From positions 1-58,057 of the forward strand of contig NZ_VLPL01000013.1 in NCBI RefSeq assembly GCF_007558725.1: 58,057 nt of DNA, read 5' to 3'. A program made the translations under genes and the position numbers. This stretch comes from Fluviicola chungangensis (GTDB taxonomy: Bacteria > Bacteroidota > Bacteroidia > Flavobacteriales_D > Crocinitomicaceae). Below the pieces are notes generated by a model. The model searched no databases and was not told the origin of the DNA. It worked only from the letters and a program-made list of their open reading frames with translations. Within the stretch, counting starts at the first letter, position 1, and every line of letters starts with the position of its first letter. Below are positions 24,615 through 34,489 of this stretch, one piece after another.

Positions 24615-27600
24615 TTAATCAATGAGCAAATGAACATTTCCTTGCCACATTTTACCATCCGCAGTTATTAATTGGTAGAAATAAACACCATCTACCAATT
24701 TTTCTCCCGAAATGTCAATTCCTCCCCAATCGTTTTTGTAGTTATCTGATTCGAATACAACATTTCCCCAACGATTTTCAATAATCAATTTCGAATTCGG
24801 TTTCAAATTGGTAATATAAAATTCATCGTTTGTATGATCTCCGTTTGCCGTTACGATGTTCGGAATTTTAATTTCTCCCAGAATTTCGAACGGTTTGGTA
24901 ATGGAGTCGATACACCCGTCAACTGTTTCCACGATCAACGTCATTTGGTAGGTGGTTTCAACCTGTGAACTGAATGTTGCAGAAGAACCGGTACCGATCA
25001 ATCCTACTCCGGAAACCGTCCAGCTATAGTTTTGGAATGGCCCACCTGTACTTGTATTCGTGAAATCAATCGCTTCGCCAGGAGATGCAACCGGATTGGA
25101 AATCGTAAAATCAGCAACTGGCATTCCATCCGACCCGACAGTGATCGGCGTACCATTCGTAACACAACCGTTTCCGTCTGTCAATGTCAAAGTGTATACT
25201 CCCGCAGTCAGATTGGTGAGATTTAGGGATGTTAATGGAGTTCCCGTCCAGCTATAAGTAAACGGTGCATTTCCCGAAACCTGGATCCCGCTGATTGTTC
25301 CGTTATTTCCAACACAACTTTCATTGGTAACCACCACATTCGCCTGGTCAATTGTTGAAGGAGGTACAACTCCTACGAACAAGGTTGTTGAGGCCTGGCA
25401 ACCGCTATTATCCGTAACCGTTAAAGTATAGTTTCCGGTGGCCAGGCTGGAAGCATTTAAAGTGTTTTGAACGGGTGAACTATTCCACGAATAAGAATAC
25501 GGAACAGTACCTCCGGAAATCGTTATTCCGAAAATAGATCCCGATCCGACAGCACAATTATCGTTTGAAATAACTGCGTTGTTCGTATTGATGGTAAGCC
25601 CTGAAGTTGTTCCAACGTTAAAGGTTTGTTGAACAGAACAGTTTTGATCATCGCTTACCGTAATGGTATACGATCCGGCACCCAGATTGGAAATGTCAAG
25701 TGTTGTTGCACTTGTATTTGTCCAGGAAACTGTCGGGTTGATGCCTCCTGCAATTTGTAATCCGTTGATTGCACCTGTATTTCCCACACAACCTGTCGGT
25801 GTGATGACCAGCGAGCCTTGATTTAAGCTCAGCGGAACAACTGCATTCACAGTAAAAGGTCCGCCATTTACCGAACAACCGAAACCATCTGAAACGACAA
25901 CATTGTAAGTTCCCGGTGCCAGATTTGTTTGATTTAGTGTCGGACTCGCAACACCGTTCCAGGTGTATGTAAGTCCTGTTCCTGTAGTTGTCAGGCCGGA
26001 GATTGTCCCGTCATTCAACGCACATGTTTCCGCAGTAACCTGCACATTAGTTGCATTCAACGTCGGGCCGGCAATAGCATTTACTGTAAACGGTCCCGCA
26101 TTTGCCGTGCAGCCTAAATTATCCGTAACCTGCAGATTATATGTTCCAGCAGGAATATTCGAAAGGTTCAATGTATTGTATGCTCCGGCATTCCAGTTAT
26201 AAGTATATGCCGGTTGACCTCCCGAAACTGATAGTCCCGAAATGGCACCGGTTGACTGCCCGCAATGAGCATCCGTAATAGCGATCGAAGCGGAGTTAAT
26301 TACCGGGCTACTGGAAGCACCGATCGAAACTGGTCCAAAAGTAGAAGTACAATTGCCTGCATCAGTTACAACCAGAGTATAATTTCCCGATGCTAAATTG
26401 GTCTGATCCAGCGTTGCCGAACTGACACCGTTCCATTGATAGGTTAATCCTGTTCCGGTCGCTGTTATTCCGGTAATGCTTCCATTGTTTGCTCCGCAAG
26501 TTGTTCCGGTTACAACCATATTGGTTGTATTTATAGCAGGACCGGGAGATAACCCGACGTTAAAAGGCCCCGCAACAGCATTGCAGCCAAAAGCATCAGA
26601 AACTGCCAGGGCATAGGTGCCGCCTGCAAGATTTGTGTGATCTAAACTTGCACTTGGAACCAAATTCCAGTTATACGTTAATGTACCGGTTCCACTAGCT
26701 GTAATCCCGGTAATTGATCCGTCGTTCCCGGCACATGTTTCATCCGTTATGACGATGTTGCTTGTATTGATCACCGGACCAGCAATATCATTCACGGTAA
26801 AAGGACCGGCACTTGCTGTACAACCGAGGTTATCCGTAACTGTCAGATTATAATTTCCGGCAGGAATTGCATTCAGATTCAGTGTCGAATATGCTCCTGA
26901 ATTCCAGTTATACGTATATGCAGGTTGCCCACCTGAAACGGATAATCCAGCAATTGCTCCGTTCGATTGTCCGCAATGGGCGTCCGTAATTACTAAAGCA
27001 CCTGAATTGATAACCGGAGCAGTCGAAGCGCCGATTGCTATCGGTCCGACAGATGCCGTGCATCCGTTATTATCCGTAACCACCAAATTATAGTTTCCAC
27101 TGGTCAAGCCTGTAATATCCAATGTGGAAAATGCCCCGGTATTCCAGTTGTATGTCAAACCGGTCCCGGTCGCTGAAATTCCTGTGATGCTTCCGTTGTT
27201 GGTTCCACAAGTTGTTCCGGTTACAACCATATTGGTCGTATTAATTACCGGTCCGGTATTTTGTCCCACATTAATCGGCCCCAAAGAAGCTGTACATCCA
27301 TTATTGTCCGTAACGACCAGGTTGTAATTCCCTGTATTCAGTCCCGTAATATCCAAAGTCGAATAAGCTCCGGTATTCCAGTTGTAAGTCAAACCGGTTC
27401 CTGTTGCTGTAATCCCTGTAATCGAACCGCCACCGCCTAAACAGGAAGCGTTCGTTACCACCATGTTCGTAGAATTGATTGTCGGACCACCCGAACTTCC
27501 AATCACATACGGACCCGAAGTTGCCGTACAACCGATTCCATCCGTAACTGTTACGGTATAAGAGCCAGCAGCTGCATTGGTTAAATTCATAGTTGGTGCA

Positions 27601-29639
27601 GTCACACCATTCCAGGTAATAACCGGAGTAGGCGCACCTCCTGAAGTGGTTAAACCGGTAATGGAACCACCTGAAGAGCAGGTTGCATTTGTTACAGTCG
27701 CAGTACCTGAAATCGTTGGTCCGCCAACTGTAACCGTTACCGGAACCCTAAACGTTCCATTCGGACAAAAGCCAACGTAATAAGTTGTTGTTGCAGTCAA
27801 TACAGGAGTTGTAAATGTTAGTCCTGTTCCAACAGAAGTATTTCCGGTATAAGTCGTATACCAGGTAATGTTTGCATTGGTAATCGGTGCAGGTAAAGTA
27901 CCCTGAACAGTTACCGAAACGTTTGCAGTGTTTCCGCTGCAAATCGATGCATTATTCGCAATTAAGTTATAATATGTTTGAGGCAATGAGCTTTGCCCGT
28001 TTGCACCACCTGTTGCCCCGTTTGGAGGGAAATTTGCAACAATGTTCGTTGTTCCCACAACTGTTACCGTTCCATTAGCGCCACCGGCAACTGATTGAAC
28101 GGGTGTACCGGAAGTATACGCAATCATACCGCCACCGCCACCGCCACCAGGACCGTCAGCTTCTACTCCGGATGCAAAAGAACCAAATGAAAGGGCATTA
28201 TTTCCTCCGTTTCCTCCGATTGCGCTTAAAGTCAATGTAGCGGGAAGAGCTGTTCCATTGGAAATAATGATGGCACCGCCGCCGCCGGCTCCACCGGCTC
28301 CGTCAACCCCTAATTTAGCACTGGAAAAACTTCCGGGATTCGGGGCATTTGTCGGGTTCGAATTTTGTCCGTTTGCACCGTTTGCTTCAATAGTTCCGCT
28401 TCCTGTAATGCTTCCATAAGACTGGATAAAGACGATTCCACCACCAGCGCCACCGCTTCCTCCCTGATTTTGATCCATTTCTCCGGCACCGCCGCCGCCG
28501 CCCATGAATACACGGGTAGCATCATACGTTAATGGATGTCCTCCCAAACCACCTTCTTTTCTTCTGCTATCTCCGGACCACGCTGCATTATTGGGGCCAA
28601 CAACTGATTCGTCCTGATTATTTTGAGATCCTGAATATCCACCACGTCCACCACCGGAGCTTGGAGTTGTCGCCATACCGGCTGTTTCCAAGTTCCAAAA
28701 CGCATTGTAACCGGCAGTTGCAACTCCTTTTCCATTATACATACCGGTCCCAATGTTGGAACCACCTCCACCACCGGAGTTTTTGTAGTTTCCGCCACCA
28801 CCGCCATTAGCGGGTGCTCCGCAGCCGTATCGGGAATATAGCGTGGTATATTCTGAAGCTGCGGCACCTCCAATACCTTCTCCTTTTTCAGATCCTTCTG
28901 AAGCAGCACTGTATCCGGGCTTTCCTATATCTCCGGCAGCCCCCGGACCACCTGATGTATTATCCGTTACTCCTCCTCTAAAACCATATCCGGAAGCAAT
29001 GATCTTCGAATTCGTTCCGAAATTCAATGTTCCATTCACTTCCAAAGCAACAATCCCGCCCGTAGAACCATTCCATGCAGCAGGAACAATATTCGTACTC
29101 GCATTCAACGTCAAATTGCCAATTCTGGGAACACGAACAACCTGCACATGTCCCGAAGTGGTATATGCATTTTTCAACGCACATCTTACGTTAATTGTTC
29201 CGGCAGCAACCGAAAGCACTTCGGCATATTCATACTTCCCGGAATTATTGTAATTCGTAACAGTTCCCCAATCTTGCCGGTAGTTTCCCATATTCCCTAA
29301 ATCCCCCATCGCTGAGCTGGAAAGGGTATAATTTCCTCCCCATCCTCCAGAAGCAGTAGGAACCGCCGGAGTTGTAACAATATCCATATCTGCTCCCTGC
29401 ATCTGGATGATCAAAATAAGATCTCCCGCAGCCAGATTTGTACTAAAAAAACTATTGGTCAATGTATTGCTTGCCACTGAAATGGATGTCGCATTCACTG
29501 CAACGTTTGCCGTCACATTCGTATAGGCGTTTAACACCGTTCCGGCAGCTACAACGGTATAATCACCATCTTTGGCTTTTTGACTAAATCCGAAATTGCA
29601 GATTAGCAGTAGTAGTATGGAGAGAAGAATAGACCTCAT
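24615..29639 (-). CDS. giant SprB-repeat surface protein with T9SS type B sorting domain
   Basis: This 1674-residue secreted protein is probably a cell-surface adhesin exported by T9SS. A signal peptide (1-19, ending GFSQ) is followed by a beta-rich N-terminal region, a glycine-rich stretch (about 225-520) with runs of Gly, an Ig-like segment (about 560-640), and eleven SprB-type repeats of about 79 residues (about 640-1510). Each repeat carries a VVTNxxC...GSITGI...TYNWN...GNYNLVVTDNxGC pattern. A PKD-like domain (about 1510-1590) and the gliding-motility-associated C-terminal domain (about 1590-1674; NGDHTNDEFYI, RWGNVVFES, DGVYFYQL) close it. Repeats 3-5 and 6-8 look like a duplicated three-repeat block. 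It is a single gene with a stop 42 bp before the next. Confidence 0.93.
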   Translation of the reverse strand: MRSILLSILLLLICNFGFSQKAKDGDYTVVAAGTVLNAYTNVTANVAVNATSISVASNTLTNSFFSTNLAAGDLILIIQMQGADMDIVTTPAVPTASGGWGGNYTLSSSAMGDLGNMGNYRQDWGTVTNYNNSGKYEYAEVLSVAAGTINVRCALKNAYTTSGHVQVVRVPRIGNLTLNASTNIVPAAWNGSTGGIVALEVNGTLNFGTNSKIIASGYGFRGGVTDNTSGGPGAAGDIGKPGYSAASEGSEKGEGIGGAAASEYTTLYSRYGCGAPANGGGGGNYKNSGGGGGSNIGTGMYNGKGVATAGYNAFWNLETAGMATTPSSGGGRGGYSGSQNNQDESVVGPNNAAWSGDSRRKEGGLGGHPLTYDATRVFMGGGGGAGEMDQNQGGSGGAGGGIVFIQSYGSITGSGTIEANGANGQNSNPTNAPNPGSFSSAKLGVDGAGGAGGGGAIIISNGTALPATLTLSAIGGNGGNNALSFGSFASGVEADGPGGGGGGGMIAYTSGTPVQSVAGGANGTVTVVGTTNIVANFPPNGATGGANGQSSLPQTYYNLIANNASICSGNTANVSVTVQGTLPAPITNANITWYTTYTGNTSVGTGLTFTTPVLTATTTYYVGFCPNGTFRVPVTVTVGGPTISGTATVTNATCSSGGSITGLTTSGGAPTPVITWNGVTAPTMNLTNAAAGSYTVTVTDGIGCTATSGPYVIGSSGGPTINSTNMVVTNASCLGGGGSITGITATGTGLTYNWNTGAYSTLDITGLNTGNYNLVVTDNNGCTASLGPINVGQNTGPVINTTNMVVTGTTCGTNNGSITGISATGTGLTYNWNTGAFSTLDITGLTSGNYNLVVTDNNGCTASVGPIAIGASTAPVINSGALVITDAHCGQSNGAIAGLSVSGGQPAYTYNWNSGAYSTLNLNAIPAGNYNLTVTDNLGCTASAGPFTVNDIAGPVINTSNIVITDETCAGNDGSITGITASGTGTLTYNWNLVPSASLDHTNLAGGTYALAVSDAFGCNAVAGPFNVGLSPGPAINTTNMVVTGTTCGANNGSITGITATGTGLTYQWNGVSSATLDQTNLASGNYTLVVTDAGNCTSTFGPVSIGASSSPVINSASIAITDAHCGQSTGAISGLSVSGGQPAYTYNWNAGAYNTLNLSNIPAGTYNLQVTDNLGCTANAGPFTVNAIAGPTLNATNVQVTAETCALNDGTISGLTTTGTGLTYTWNGVASPTLNQTNLAPGTYNVVVSDGFGCSVNGGPFTVNAVVPLSLNQGSLVITPTGCVGNTGAINGLQIAGGINPTVSWTNTSATTLDISNLGAGSYTITVSDDQNCSVQQTFNVGTTSGLTINTNNAVISNDNCAVGSGSIFGITISGGTVPYSYSWNSSPVQNTLNASSLATGNYTLTVTDNSGCQASTTLFVGVVPPSTIDQANVVVTNESCVGNNGTISGIQVSGNAPFTYSWTGTPLTSLNLTNLTAGVYTLTLTDGNGCVTNGTPITVGSDGMPVADFTISNPVASPGEAIDFTNTSTGGPFQNYSWTVSGVGLIGTGSSATFSSQVETTYQMTLIVETVDGCIDSITKPFEILGEIKIPNIVTANGDHTNDEFYITNLKPNSKLIIENRWGNVVFESDNYKNDWGGIDISGEKLVDGVYFYQLITADGKMWQGNVHLLID

Positions 29640-29707
29640 GGTGTATATTTTGGATGTAAAGAGTTCTTTAAAGAGACGCCAAATTATACAAAAGGTTGTA
29701 ATTTTTG

Positions 29708-30190
29708 TTATATTTTTTTAGATATTTCCTTCATAATATAACTCACTGCCGGACAAACTTCCATGTTCTTTCTGGTCAGATCCAAAATCTGGTACATATT
29801 CTTCCGGTCCGTATGTGGGTATTCCCGGCATGCCAAAGGTCTGTCCTCATAAACGGAACAGTAATTATCCGATCCTAAAAAAGGGCACGGAGCAGTTCGA
29901 AGTACATAATCCTGATCTTCATCCACTCTTAAGTAAGTCTCAATAAATTTGCTTTCGGCTATGCGCAAGCGTTTGGACAAGCGTTTGATATCCACATCCC
30001 TGAAAATGGGACTGGTCGTTTTGCAACAATTTGCACAGTCCAAACAATCTATTTTCCGGAATACTTCGTGATGCAAAACGTGGAATTGCTCATCCAAAGC
30101 ACGGTTATTTGCCTTTTTGGCTTTTTTAATCCACTTCGTGTAAAATTCTTTCTCTGCCTTTCCGTAGTCGATCAATTCTTTCAAGTTCAT
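29708..30190 (-). CDS. YkgJ-family zinc/iron-chelating cysteine-cluster protein
   Basis: This 160-residue protein has the cysteine cluster of the CxxCxxCC family: DCLDCANCCK (about 48-57), PCPFL (Cys about 101), YCSVY and CREYPH (about 120-125), and a late Cys (about 145). The family is thought to chelate metal; function is unclear. The start ATG at 30190 is 4 nt after a perfect -7 box and it is divergent from the flavoprotein gene. Confidence 0.88.
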   Translation of the reverse strand: MNLKELIDYGKAEKEFYTKWIKKAKKANNRALDEQFHVLHHEVFRKIDCLDCANCCKTTSPIFRDVDIKRLSKRLRIAESKFIETYLRVDEDQDYVLRTAPCPFLGSDNYCSVYEDRPLACREYPHTDRKNMYQILDLTRKNMEVCPAVSYIMKEISKKI

Positions 30191-30194
30191 CCGA

Positions 30195-30202
30195 CAAAAT
30201 TA
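30195..30202 (-). promoter_or_regulatory. -7 box 4 nt before the YkgJ gene
   Basis: TAATTTTG on the minus strand matches TAnnTTTG and ends 4 nt before the ATG. No clear -33 TTG is found at 19 nt. Confidence 0.5.
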
Positions 30203-30255
30203 ATAGAAAGAGATGCTGAATTTTAAAGTATTGTTTAATTTAGTCCTGAAGACTT

Positions 30256-31749
30256 ATGGAAAAATATGATTTAGTTGTCATCGGTGGTGGACCAGCCGGT
30301 TATGCAGCAGCAATGCGCGGAATCGATTACGGCAAGCGCGTTTGCCTGATTGAAAAGGATCGCGTTGGTGGTGCCGGTGTTTACAACGGTGCGTTATCAT
30401 CGAAAACATTGTGGGAAATCTCCCAAAAAATTGCTTCTGTAAACGATACCATCGGTGGGAAGGGAAGAGAAAAATTTTACCTTTCCTGGGATGACGTAAT
30501 GGCAACCGTGGATGAAGCTGTCTTTGAACGCAAATTTCAATATTCCTGCCATCTAAAGCTTTTGCAAACAGAAACGATGGATAAGTTGCTTCGTTACGAA
30601 CGAGGCAGTGCAAGTTTTGTGAACGATCATGAAATAGAAATCGTTCAAAACGACGGACACCGAACCGTGGTTTATGGCGAAAACATCATCATTTCCAGTG
30701 GAAGCCGTCCACGTAAAATGAAGGATGTAAACGTTGACGAACAAACCATTCTAACAAGTGACGGCATCGAAAACCTGACCGATTATCCTAAAAGCCTGGT
30801 GATTGTGGGAGCCGGTGTAATCGGCTGTGAATATGCAACCATCTTTTCCAATTTTGGAAAAACAAAAGTATACCTGATTGATCGTGCTGATCGGATCCTG
30901 CCGTTTGAGGATACAGACATTTCAACCATCGTAAGCGAAAACCTGGAAGAAAAAGGAGTCACCATTCACCACAATGCCCAGTTGGAACGATTGGAGAACT
31001 TGGGCACGGAAGTCGAATACGAACTCAGTTATCCGGATGGATCAAGAGAAGTTATCCGCGTTGAAAAAGCATTGCTTTCCATTGGGCGGGTCCCGAACAT
31101 CGAAAGTTTGAAAATGGAAAACGCCGGTGTGCTCATGTCAAAGCGCGGACAGCATATCGGCGATGACGACACGGTTACAAATGTACCTCATATCTACGCG
31201 GTTGGGGATGTCTCCGGGCGCATTGCATTGGTCAATATGGGTGAAATTGAAGCACGGCATGCGGTCGAAAGAGCATTCGGAACAATCCGTGAACGCTTAA
31301 GTTACGACAATGTCTGTACCATCATGTTTCTTCAACCTGAAGTTGCCGCTGTAGGAATCAATGAAATGCAATGCCTTGAGAAAAACATCCCGGTAAAAGT
31401 TGTAAAGATTGATTACTCGGTAATTGCACGGGCAATCGCCATGCGGAAAACGGAAGGATTCTTCAAAATTATCGTGACCAATGACAGCGACATGAAAGTT
31501 CTTGGAATGCGTGCCGTAGGAGAACACGCTTCCACTGCGATTCAAACAATCGGACTGATTATGAAACTCGGGCTTCCGATCCATGTAATCGCAGAATTGG
31601 TCCATCCGCATCCCTCCATTGCCGAAGGTATCCAGGAATGTGTGCGAATGCTGTTAAACAGGTCCTTATTCAAATCTTCCGTGTTCAAAGACAAACTAGC
31701 TTGTTACTCGCTGGTTAACGGAGTGAAAACGCCTTTGGAACGCCTATAA
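30256..31749 (+). CDS. dihydrolipoyl dehydrogenase/transhydrogenase-like flavoprotein lacking the redox disulfide
   Basis: This 497-residue pyridine-nucleotide disulfide oxidoreductase-fold protein has an FAD site DLVVIGGGPAGYAAAMRG (about 5-22), an NAD(P) site VIVGAGVIGCEYATIFSNFG (about 181-200), and the FAD-contacting IYAVGDV (about 313-319). The position of the active-site CxxxxC reads GGAGVYNGALSSK (about 40-52), so both cysteines are replaced (Gly and Ala). The C-terminal dimer motif is HPHPSIAE, keeping the His-Glu pair. It therefore cannot do disulfide chemistry. It may be a SthA-like transhydrogenase, although E. coli SthA retains one of the Cys. Confidence 0.85.
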   Translation: MEKYDLVVIGGGPAGYAAAMRGIDYGKRVCLIEKDRVGGAGVYNGALSSKTLWEISQKIASVNDTIGGKGREKFYLSWDDVMATVDEAVFERKFQYSCHLKLLQTETMDKLLRYERGSASFVNDHEIEIVQNDGHRTVVYGENIIISSGSRPRKMKDVNVDEQTILTSDGIENLTDYPKSLVIVGAGVIGCEYATIFSNFGKTKVYLIDRADRILPFEDTDISTIVSENLEEKGVTIHHNAQLERLENLGTEVEYELSYPDGSREVIRVEKALLSIGRVPNIESLKMENAGVLMSKRGQHIGDDDTVTNVPHIYAVGDVSGRIALVNMGEIEARHAVERAFGTIRERLSYDNVCTIMFLQPEVAAVGINEMQCLEKNIPVKVVKIDYSVIARAIAMRKTEGFFKIIVTNDSDMKVLGMRAVGEHASTAIQTIGLIMKLGLPIHVIAELVHPHPSIAEGIQECVRMLLNRSLFKSSVFKDKLACYSLVNGVKTPLERL

Positions 31750-32003
31750 ACAAGTAGGTACGCGATTAATCGGAATATATGTATTATTCGCACCCAAACC
31801 ATTTTTTGATACAAAGCCAAGTGTAATTTTCCACAAATGCGCAAATGAATAGCTCGGCTACCGCACTCGCTTTTTTAGCAAAATCAAGAGTTTGGATATT
31901 TTAGAGGAAAAAGAGGCGACTGGTAAGCGCCTCCCAAAATTTGTGCATTTGTGGTAAAAAATAAAGTTGGGTGCTTATTGTGATTAATCGCGTACCTACT
32001 TGT
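31750..32003. repeat. 254-bp MITE-like element with long inverted arms
   Basis: A perfect 22-bp terminal inverted repeat (31750-31771 against 31982-32003, starting ACAAGTAGGTACGCGATTAA) bounds the space between the convergent flavoprotein and folD genes. Inside, GCACCCAA blocks (31790s and 31970s), CCACAAATGC at 31831-31840 against its complement near 31943-31954, and a central GAGGCG/CGCCTC hairpin (31913-31933) continue the symmetry, so the single strand could fold into one long imperfect hairpin. No ORF is evident. The ends match the palindrome at 33521-33556. It could be a MITE, a structured RNA or a two-way terminator. Confidence 0.7.
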
Positions 32004-32017
32004 TATTTTAATTATAA

Positions 32018-32896
32018 TTATTTCCCCTTCAATTCCATCGCCTTCAAGGTATTGATCATCAAAGATGCAATGGTCATTGGTCCTACCCCACCCGGAACTG
32101 GTGTTATCGCAGCCGTTTTCGGAGCAACTTCCTTGAAATCAACATCACCCGCTAACCTCCAGCCTCTTTCTCTTGTTGCATCTTCGACACGAGTTGTTCC
32201 CACATCGATCACTACCGCACCTTCTTTTACCATATCAGCCGTGATAAATCCCGGAATCCCAACTGCCGCAACCAAAATATCGGCTTGAGAACAAATTTCT
32301 TTAATATTTTCTGATTTGGAATGAACCAATGTTACCGTACAATTTCCCGGATTTGTGTTCTTGCCCAATAATAAACTCAAAGGAGTTCCAACAATATTAC
32401 TTCTTCCAACGACAACACAATTCTTTCCTGCAGTTTCAATCTTATAACGACGCATCAACTCAACAATTCCGGCAGGTGTTGCGGGAACAAATCCCGGAAT
32501 ATTCAGCATCATATTCCCCACATTTATCGGGTGAAAACCATCCACATCCTTTTTCGGATCAATGGTCAGTGTCACTTTCATTTCATCTATGTGGCTCGGA
32601 AGCGGAAGCTGAACAATAAATCCATCAATGCTTTTATCTTCATTCAGCGCTATTACCTTATTTAAAAGAACTTCTTCCGAAACAGAATCATCGTACCGGA
32701 TCAAGGTACTTTCAAATCCAATCTCTTCGCATGACTTCAACTTGTTGTTTACATACGTTACCGAACCACCGTCATTTCCAACCAAAATGGCCGCCAAATG
32801 AGGGATTTTACGACCTGCAGCTTTTCGTTCTTTTACTTGAATAGCCAATTCCTTTTTGATTATTTCAGCTGTTTCTTTTCCGTTAAGTATCTGCAT
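32018..32896 (-). CDS. folD: bifunctional methylene-THF dehydrogenase / methenyl-THF cyclohydrolase
   Basis: FolD (292 residues) interconverts 5,10-methylene-, methenyl- and 10-formyl-tetrahydrofolate in one-carbon metabolism. [22 protein letters not shown] (about 38-59) contains the Tyr and catalytic Lys, QLPLPSHID is at about 100-108, [15 protein letters not shown] (about 159-173) is the dinucleotide site, and [12 protein letters not shown] the C-terminal signature. Length is normal. A TATATTTG box sits 14 nt before the ATG. It converges with the flavoprotein gene. Confidence 0.96.
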   Translation of the reverse strand: MQILNGKETAEIIKKELAIQVKERKAAGRKIPHLAAILVGNDGGSVTYVNNKLKSCEEIGFESTLIRYDDSVSEEVLLNKVIALNEDKSIDGFIVQLPLPSHIDEMKVTLTIDPKKDVDGFHPINVGNMMLNIPGFVPATPAGIVELMRRYKIETAGKNCVVVGRSNIVGTPLSLLLGKNTNPGNCTVTLVHSKSENIKEICSQADILVAAVGIPGFITADMVKEGAVVIDVGTTRVEDATRERGWRLAGDVDFKEVAPKTAAITPVPGGVGPMTIASLMINTLKAMELKGK

Positions 32897-33128
32897 ATCG
32901 ATTTTTTTTGCAAATATAAGCCTTACATCGATTTAGTTGCATGATTCATTCAATTCAAATTCGAATCATTTGTGAAATTTTACAAACATTCATTGATTTA
33001 GCAATAAAATAATCACGCTAAATCCCATTTCAATCAACGAAATTAGGAGTTTAATCAACGACTTATCTTTAAATCCAACCATTTGTGCTGTCGGCCGTCT
33101 TATTAATGAAACGACAAAACAAAATGTC

Positions 33129-33515
33129 ATGGAAAACAAACTCGCTAAGAAACGCTTTATTCAGACCTCTGCAATTCAGCAAATTAATGAAGCAACCATT
33201 GTTTTGAGGCATTTTATTGAATTGAGTGCCAAGTTATTGCCTTTTTTCAATGAATTATCTAAAAAGAATATCCTGCTGCCACAAGAGCAAAGTGATCGCG
33301 ATAAGATTATTGAAGTTTACAGAAATTACGGTTTCGACACAAGTACTTCGGAAATATTGATGGAATCAGATATTTTGGAGATTATTCAACAAACATTCAA
33401 AGCCATTGAAAAACGGACTCCCGGAAAAGATTCTAATTCCGATAAGCTCATGACAATCTTTCAAAATAAACATCACCAATTGATCCGCGATTGGAGATTG
33501 ACGGATATGAATTAA
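33129..33515 (+). CDS. small helical protein of unknown function
   Basis: This 128-residue protein has no signal peptide and looks all-alpha and charged. I do not recognise it. The 232 bp before it hold the folD promoter region and an AT-rich stretch with two 'aatcaacga' copies (about 33033 and 33054) but no clear promoter. A strong palindrome 6 bp after its stop would end its transcript. Confidence 0.55.
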   Translation: MENKLAKKRFIQTSAIQQINEATIVLRHFIELSAKLLPFFNELSKKNILLPQEQSDRDKIIEVYRNYGFDTSTSEILMESDILEIIQQTFKAIEKRTPGKDSNSDKLMTIFQNKHHQLIRDWRLTDMN

Positions 33516-33520
33516 CCAAA

Positions 33521-33556
33521 ACAAGTAGGTATCCGGGGTGGCGGATACCTACTTGT
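33521..33556. terminator. perfect 15-bp-arm palindrome, probable two-way terminator
   Basis: ACAAGTAGGTATCCG at 33521-33535 pairs exactly with 33542-33556 around a 6-nt loop (GGGTGG). It lies between convergent genes. The outer 11 bases are the same as the terminal repeat of the 31750-32003 element. Confidence 0.7.
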
Positions 33557-33612
33557 TCAGAGAAGACCGGATCGCGATTGGAATAACTTTATTCTGAAAA
33601 GATTCGGTTTTT

Positions 33613-34473
33613 TTACCCATCATTTTTAATCCAGCCATAAATCCAGGTTGTTGAGAAATTCGCCGGATTTATCACCTTGTTTTCCTCCACAACCGGCGCT
33701 CCATGCATCACGACAAAGCTCCATTTGCCTTTTTCGGCCAAAACAGAATAAATGGTCGAATCGGGGTAATGTGCAATGATGTTTTTTTCGGTTCTTCTTG
33801 GCCAGGCTCCCTGATCTATCACTTCAGGCGACCAATAGAGGCTTGTCTTTGCTTTTGTATGGTAGAACTTGCCGGAAAAAACAGACTTTTCAGGAAAAAA
33901 ATGCCCCTTCATCCCTCGATCTCTTCCAACAAAATACCGCATAACCAAGGTCATTCTATTATCGATTAAGCGCAAACGGTTTAAATTATGGGATGCATTT
34001 TCACAACAGGGATACTGATGATGGTATAAAAGGATTTCTTTTGTATTCGGATGAATTTTATACGCCAGCAAATGCCCTATTTTATTGTAAACAGGAACAA
34101 GTTCACCTTTTATCGTGGTAAAGATCTGCAGTTGTTCTTTTTCCCGTTCCTCCGTGCAGTAACCATTGAAAATAAGCTCCGGAATTTGATCATTGTTCAA
34201 ATCGATCAACTGGTATAAGGGACCAAACTGTTTATAGTAATTTACAAACAATGCTGTAGGATCATACGCTTTCGTCCCTATATGATCAATCATATCATTA
34301 TCAAAAAGAAAGGTGATCATTTTGACTTTAAGCGCCTCATTTTTTACCTGGATCTTCGTAAAGTCAGTTTCCGGATTTGCAATAAAGATCTTTGCATCCA
34401 CACGCGTCATTTCCACATAGCCGAATGACCAGGCAGAAAAACCCAAAAACAGAACAATCAATTTTGATTTCAT
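33613..34473 (-). CDS. secreted protein of unknown function with a calcium-loop-like motif
   Basis: This 286-residue exported protein has a signal peptide at about 1-18 (ending WSFG). A segment DLNNDQIPELIFNG (about 97-110) resembles the FG-GAP/VCBS calcium-binding loop. Residues about 140-250 include HHQYPCCENASHNLNRLRLI, found in periplasmic proteins that I cannot place. It has a perfect -7 box 4 nt before the start and lies just downstream of clpC but is separated by a palindrome. Confidence 0.6.
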   Translation of the reverse strand: MKSKLIVLFLGFSAWSFGYVEMTRVDAKIFIANPETDFTKIQVKNEALKVKMITFLFDNDMIDHIGTKAYDPTALFVNYYKQFGPLYQLIDLNNDQIPELIFNGYCTEEREKEQLQIFTTIKGELVPVYNKIGHLLAYKIHPNTKEILLYHHQYPCCENASHNLNRLRLIDNRMTLVMRYFVGRDRGMKGHFFPEKSVFSGKFYHTKAKTSLYWSPEVIDQGAWPRRTEKNIIAHYPDSTIYSVLAEKGKWSFVVMHGAPVVEENKVINPANFSTTWIYGWIKNDG

Positions 34474-34477
34474 AACT

Positions 34478-34485
34478 CAAAGATA
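34478..34485 (-). promoter_or_regulatory. -7 box 4 nt before the 33613-34473 gene
   Basis: TATCTTTG on the minus strand ends 4 nt before the ATG at 34473. At the -33 position the sequence reads TTA rather than TTG, and it falls within the 34490-34519 palindrome. Confidence 0.5.
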
Positions 34486-34489
34486 AAAA

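Noticed and set aside
24615-29639. CRISPR-like array or noncoding repeats in the 25-29 kb region
   Set aside because: The periodic DNA is explained by SprB repeats and glycine codons in one uninterrupted reading frame; antisense open frames there are by-products.
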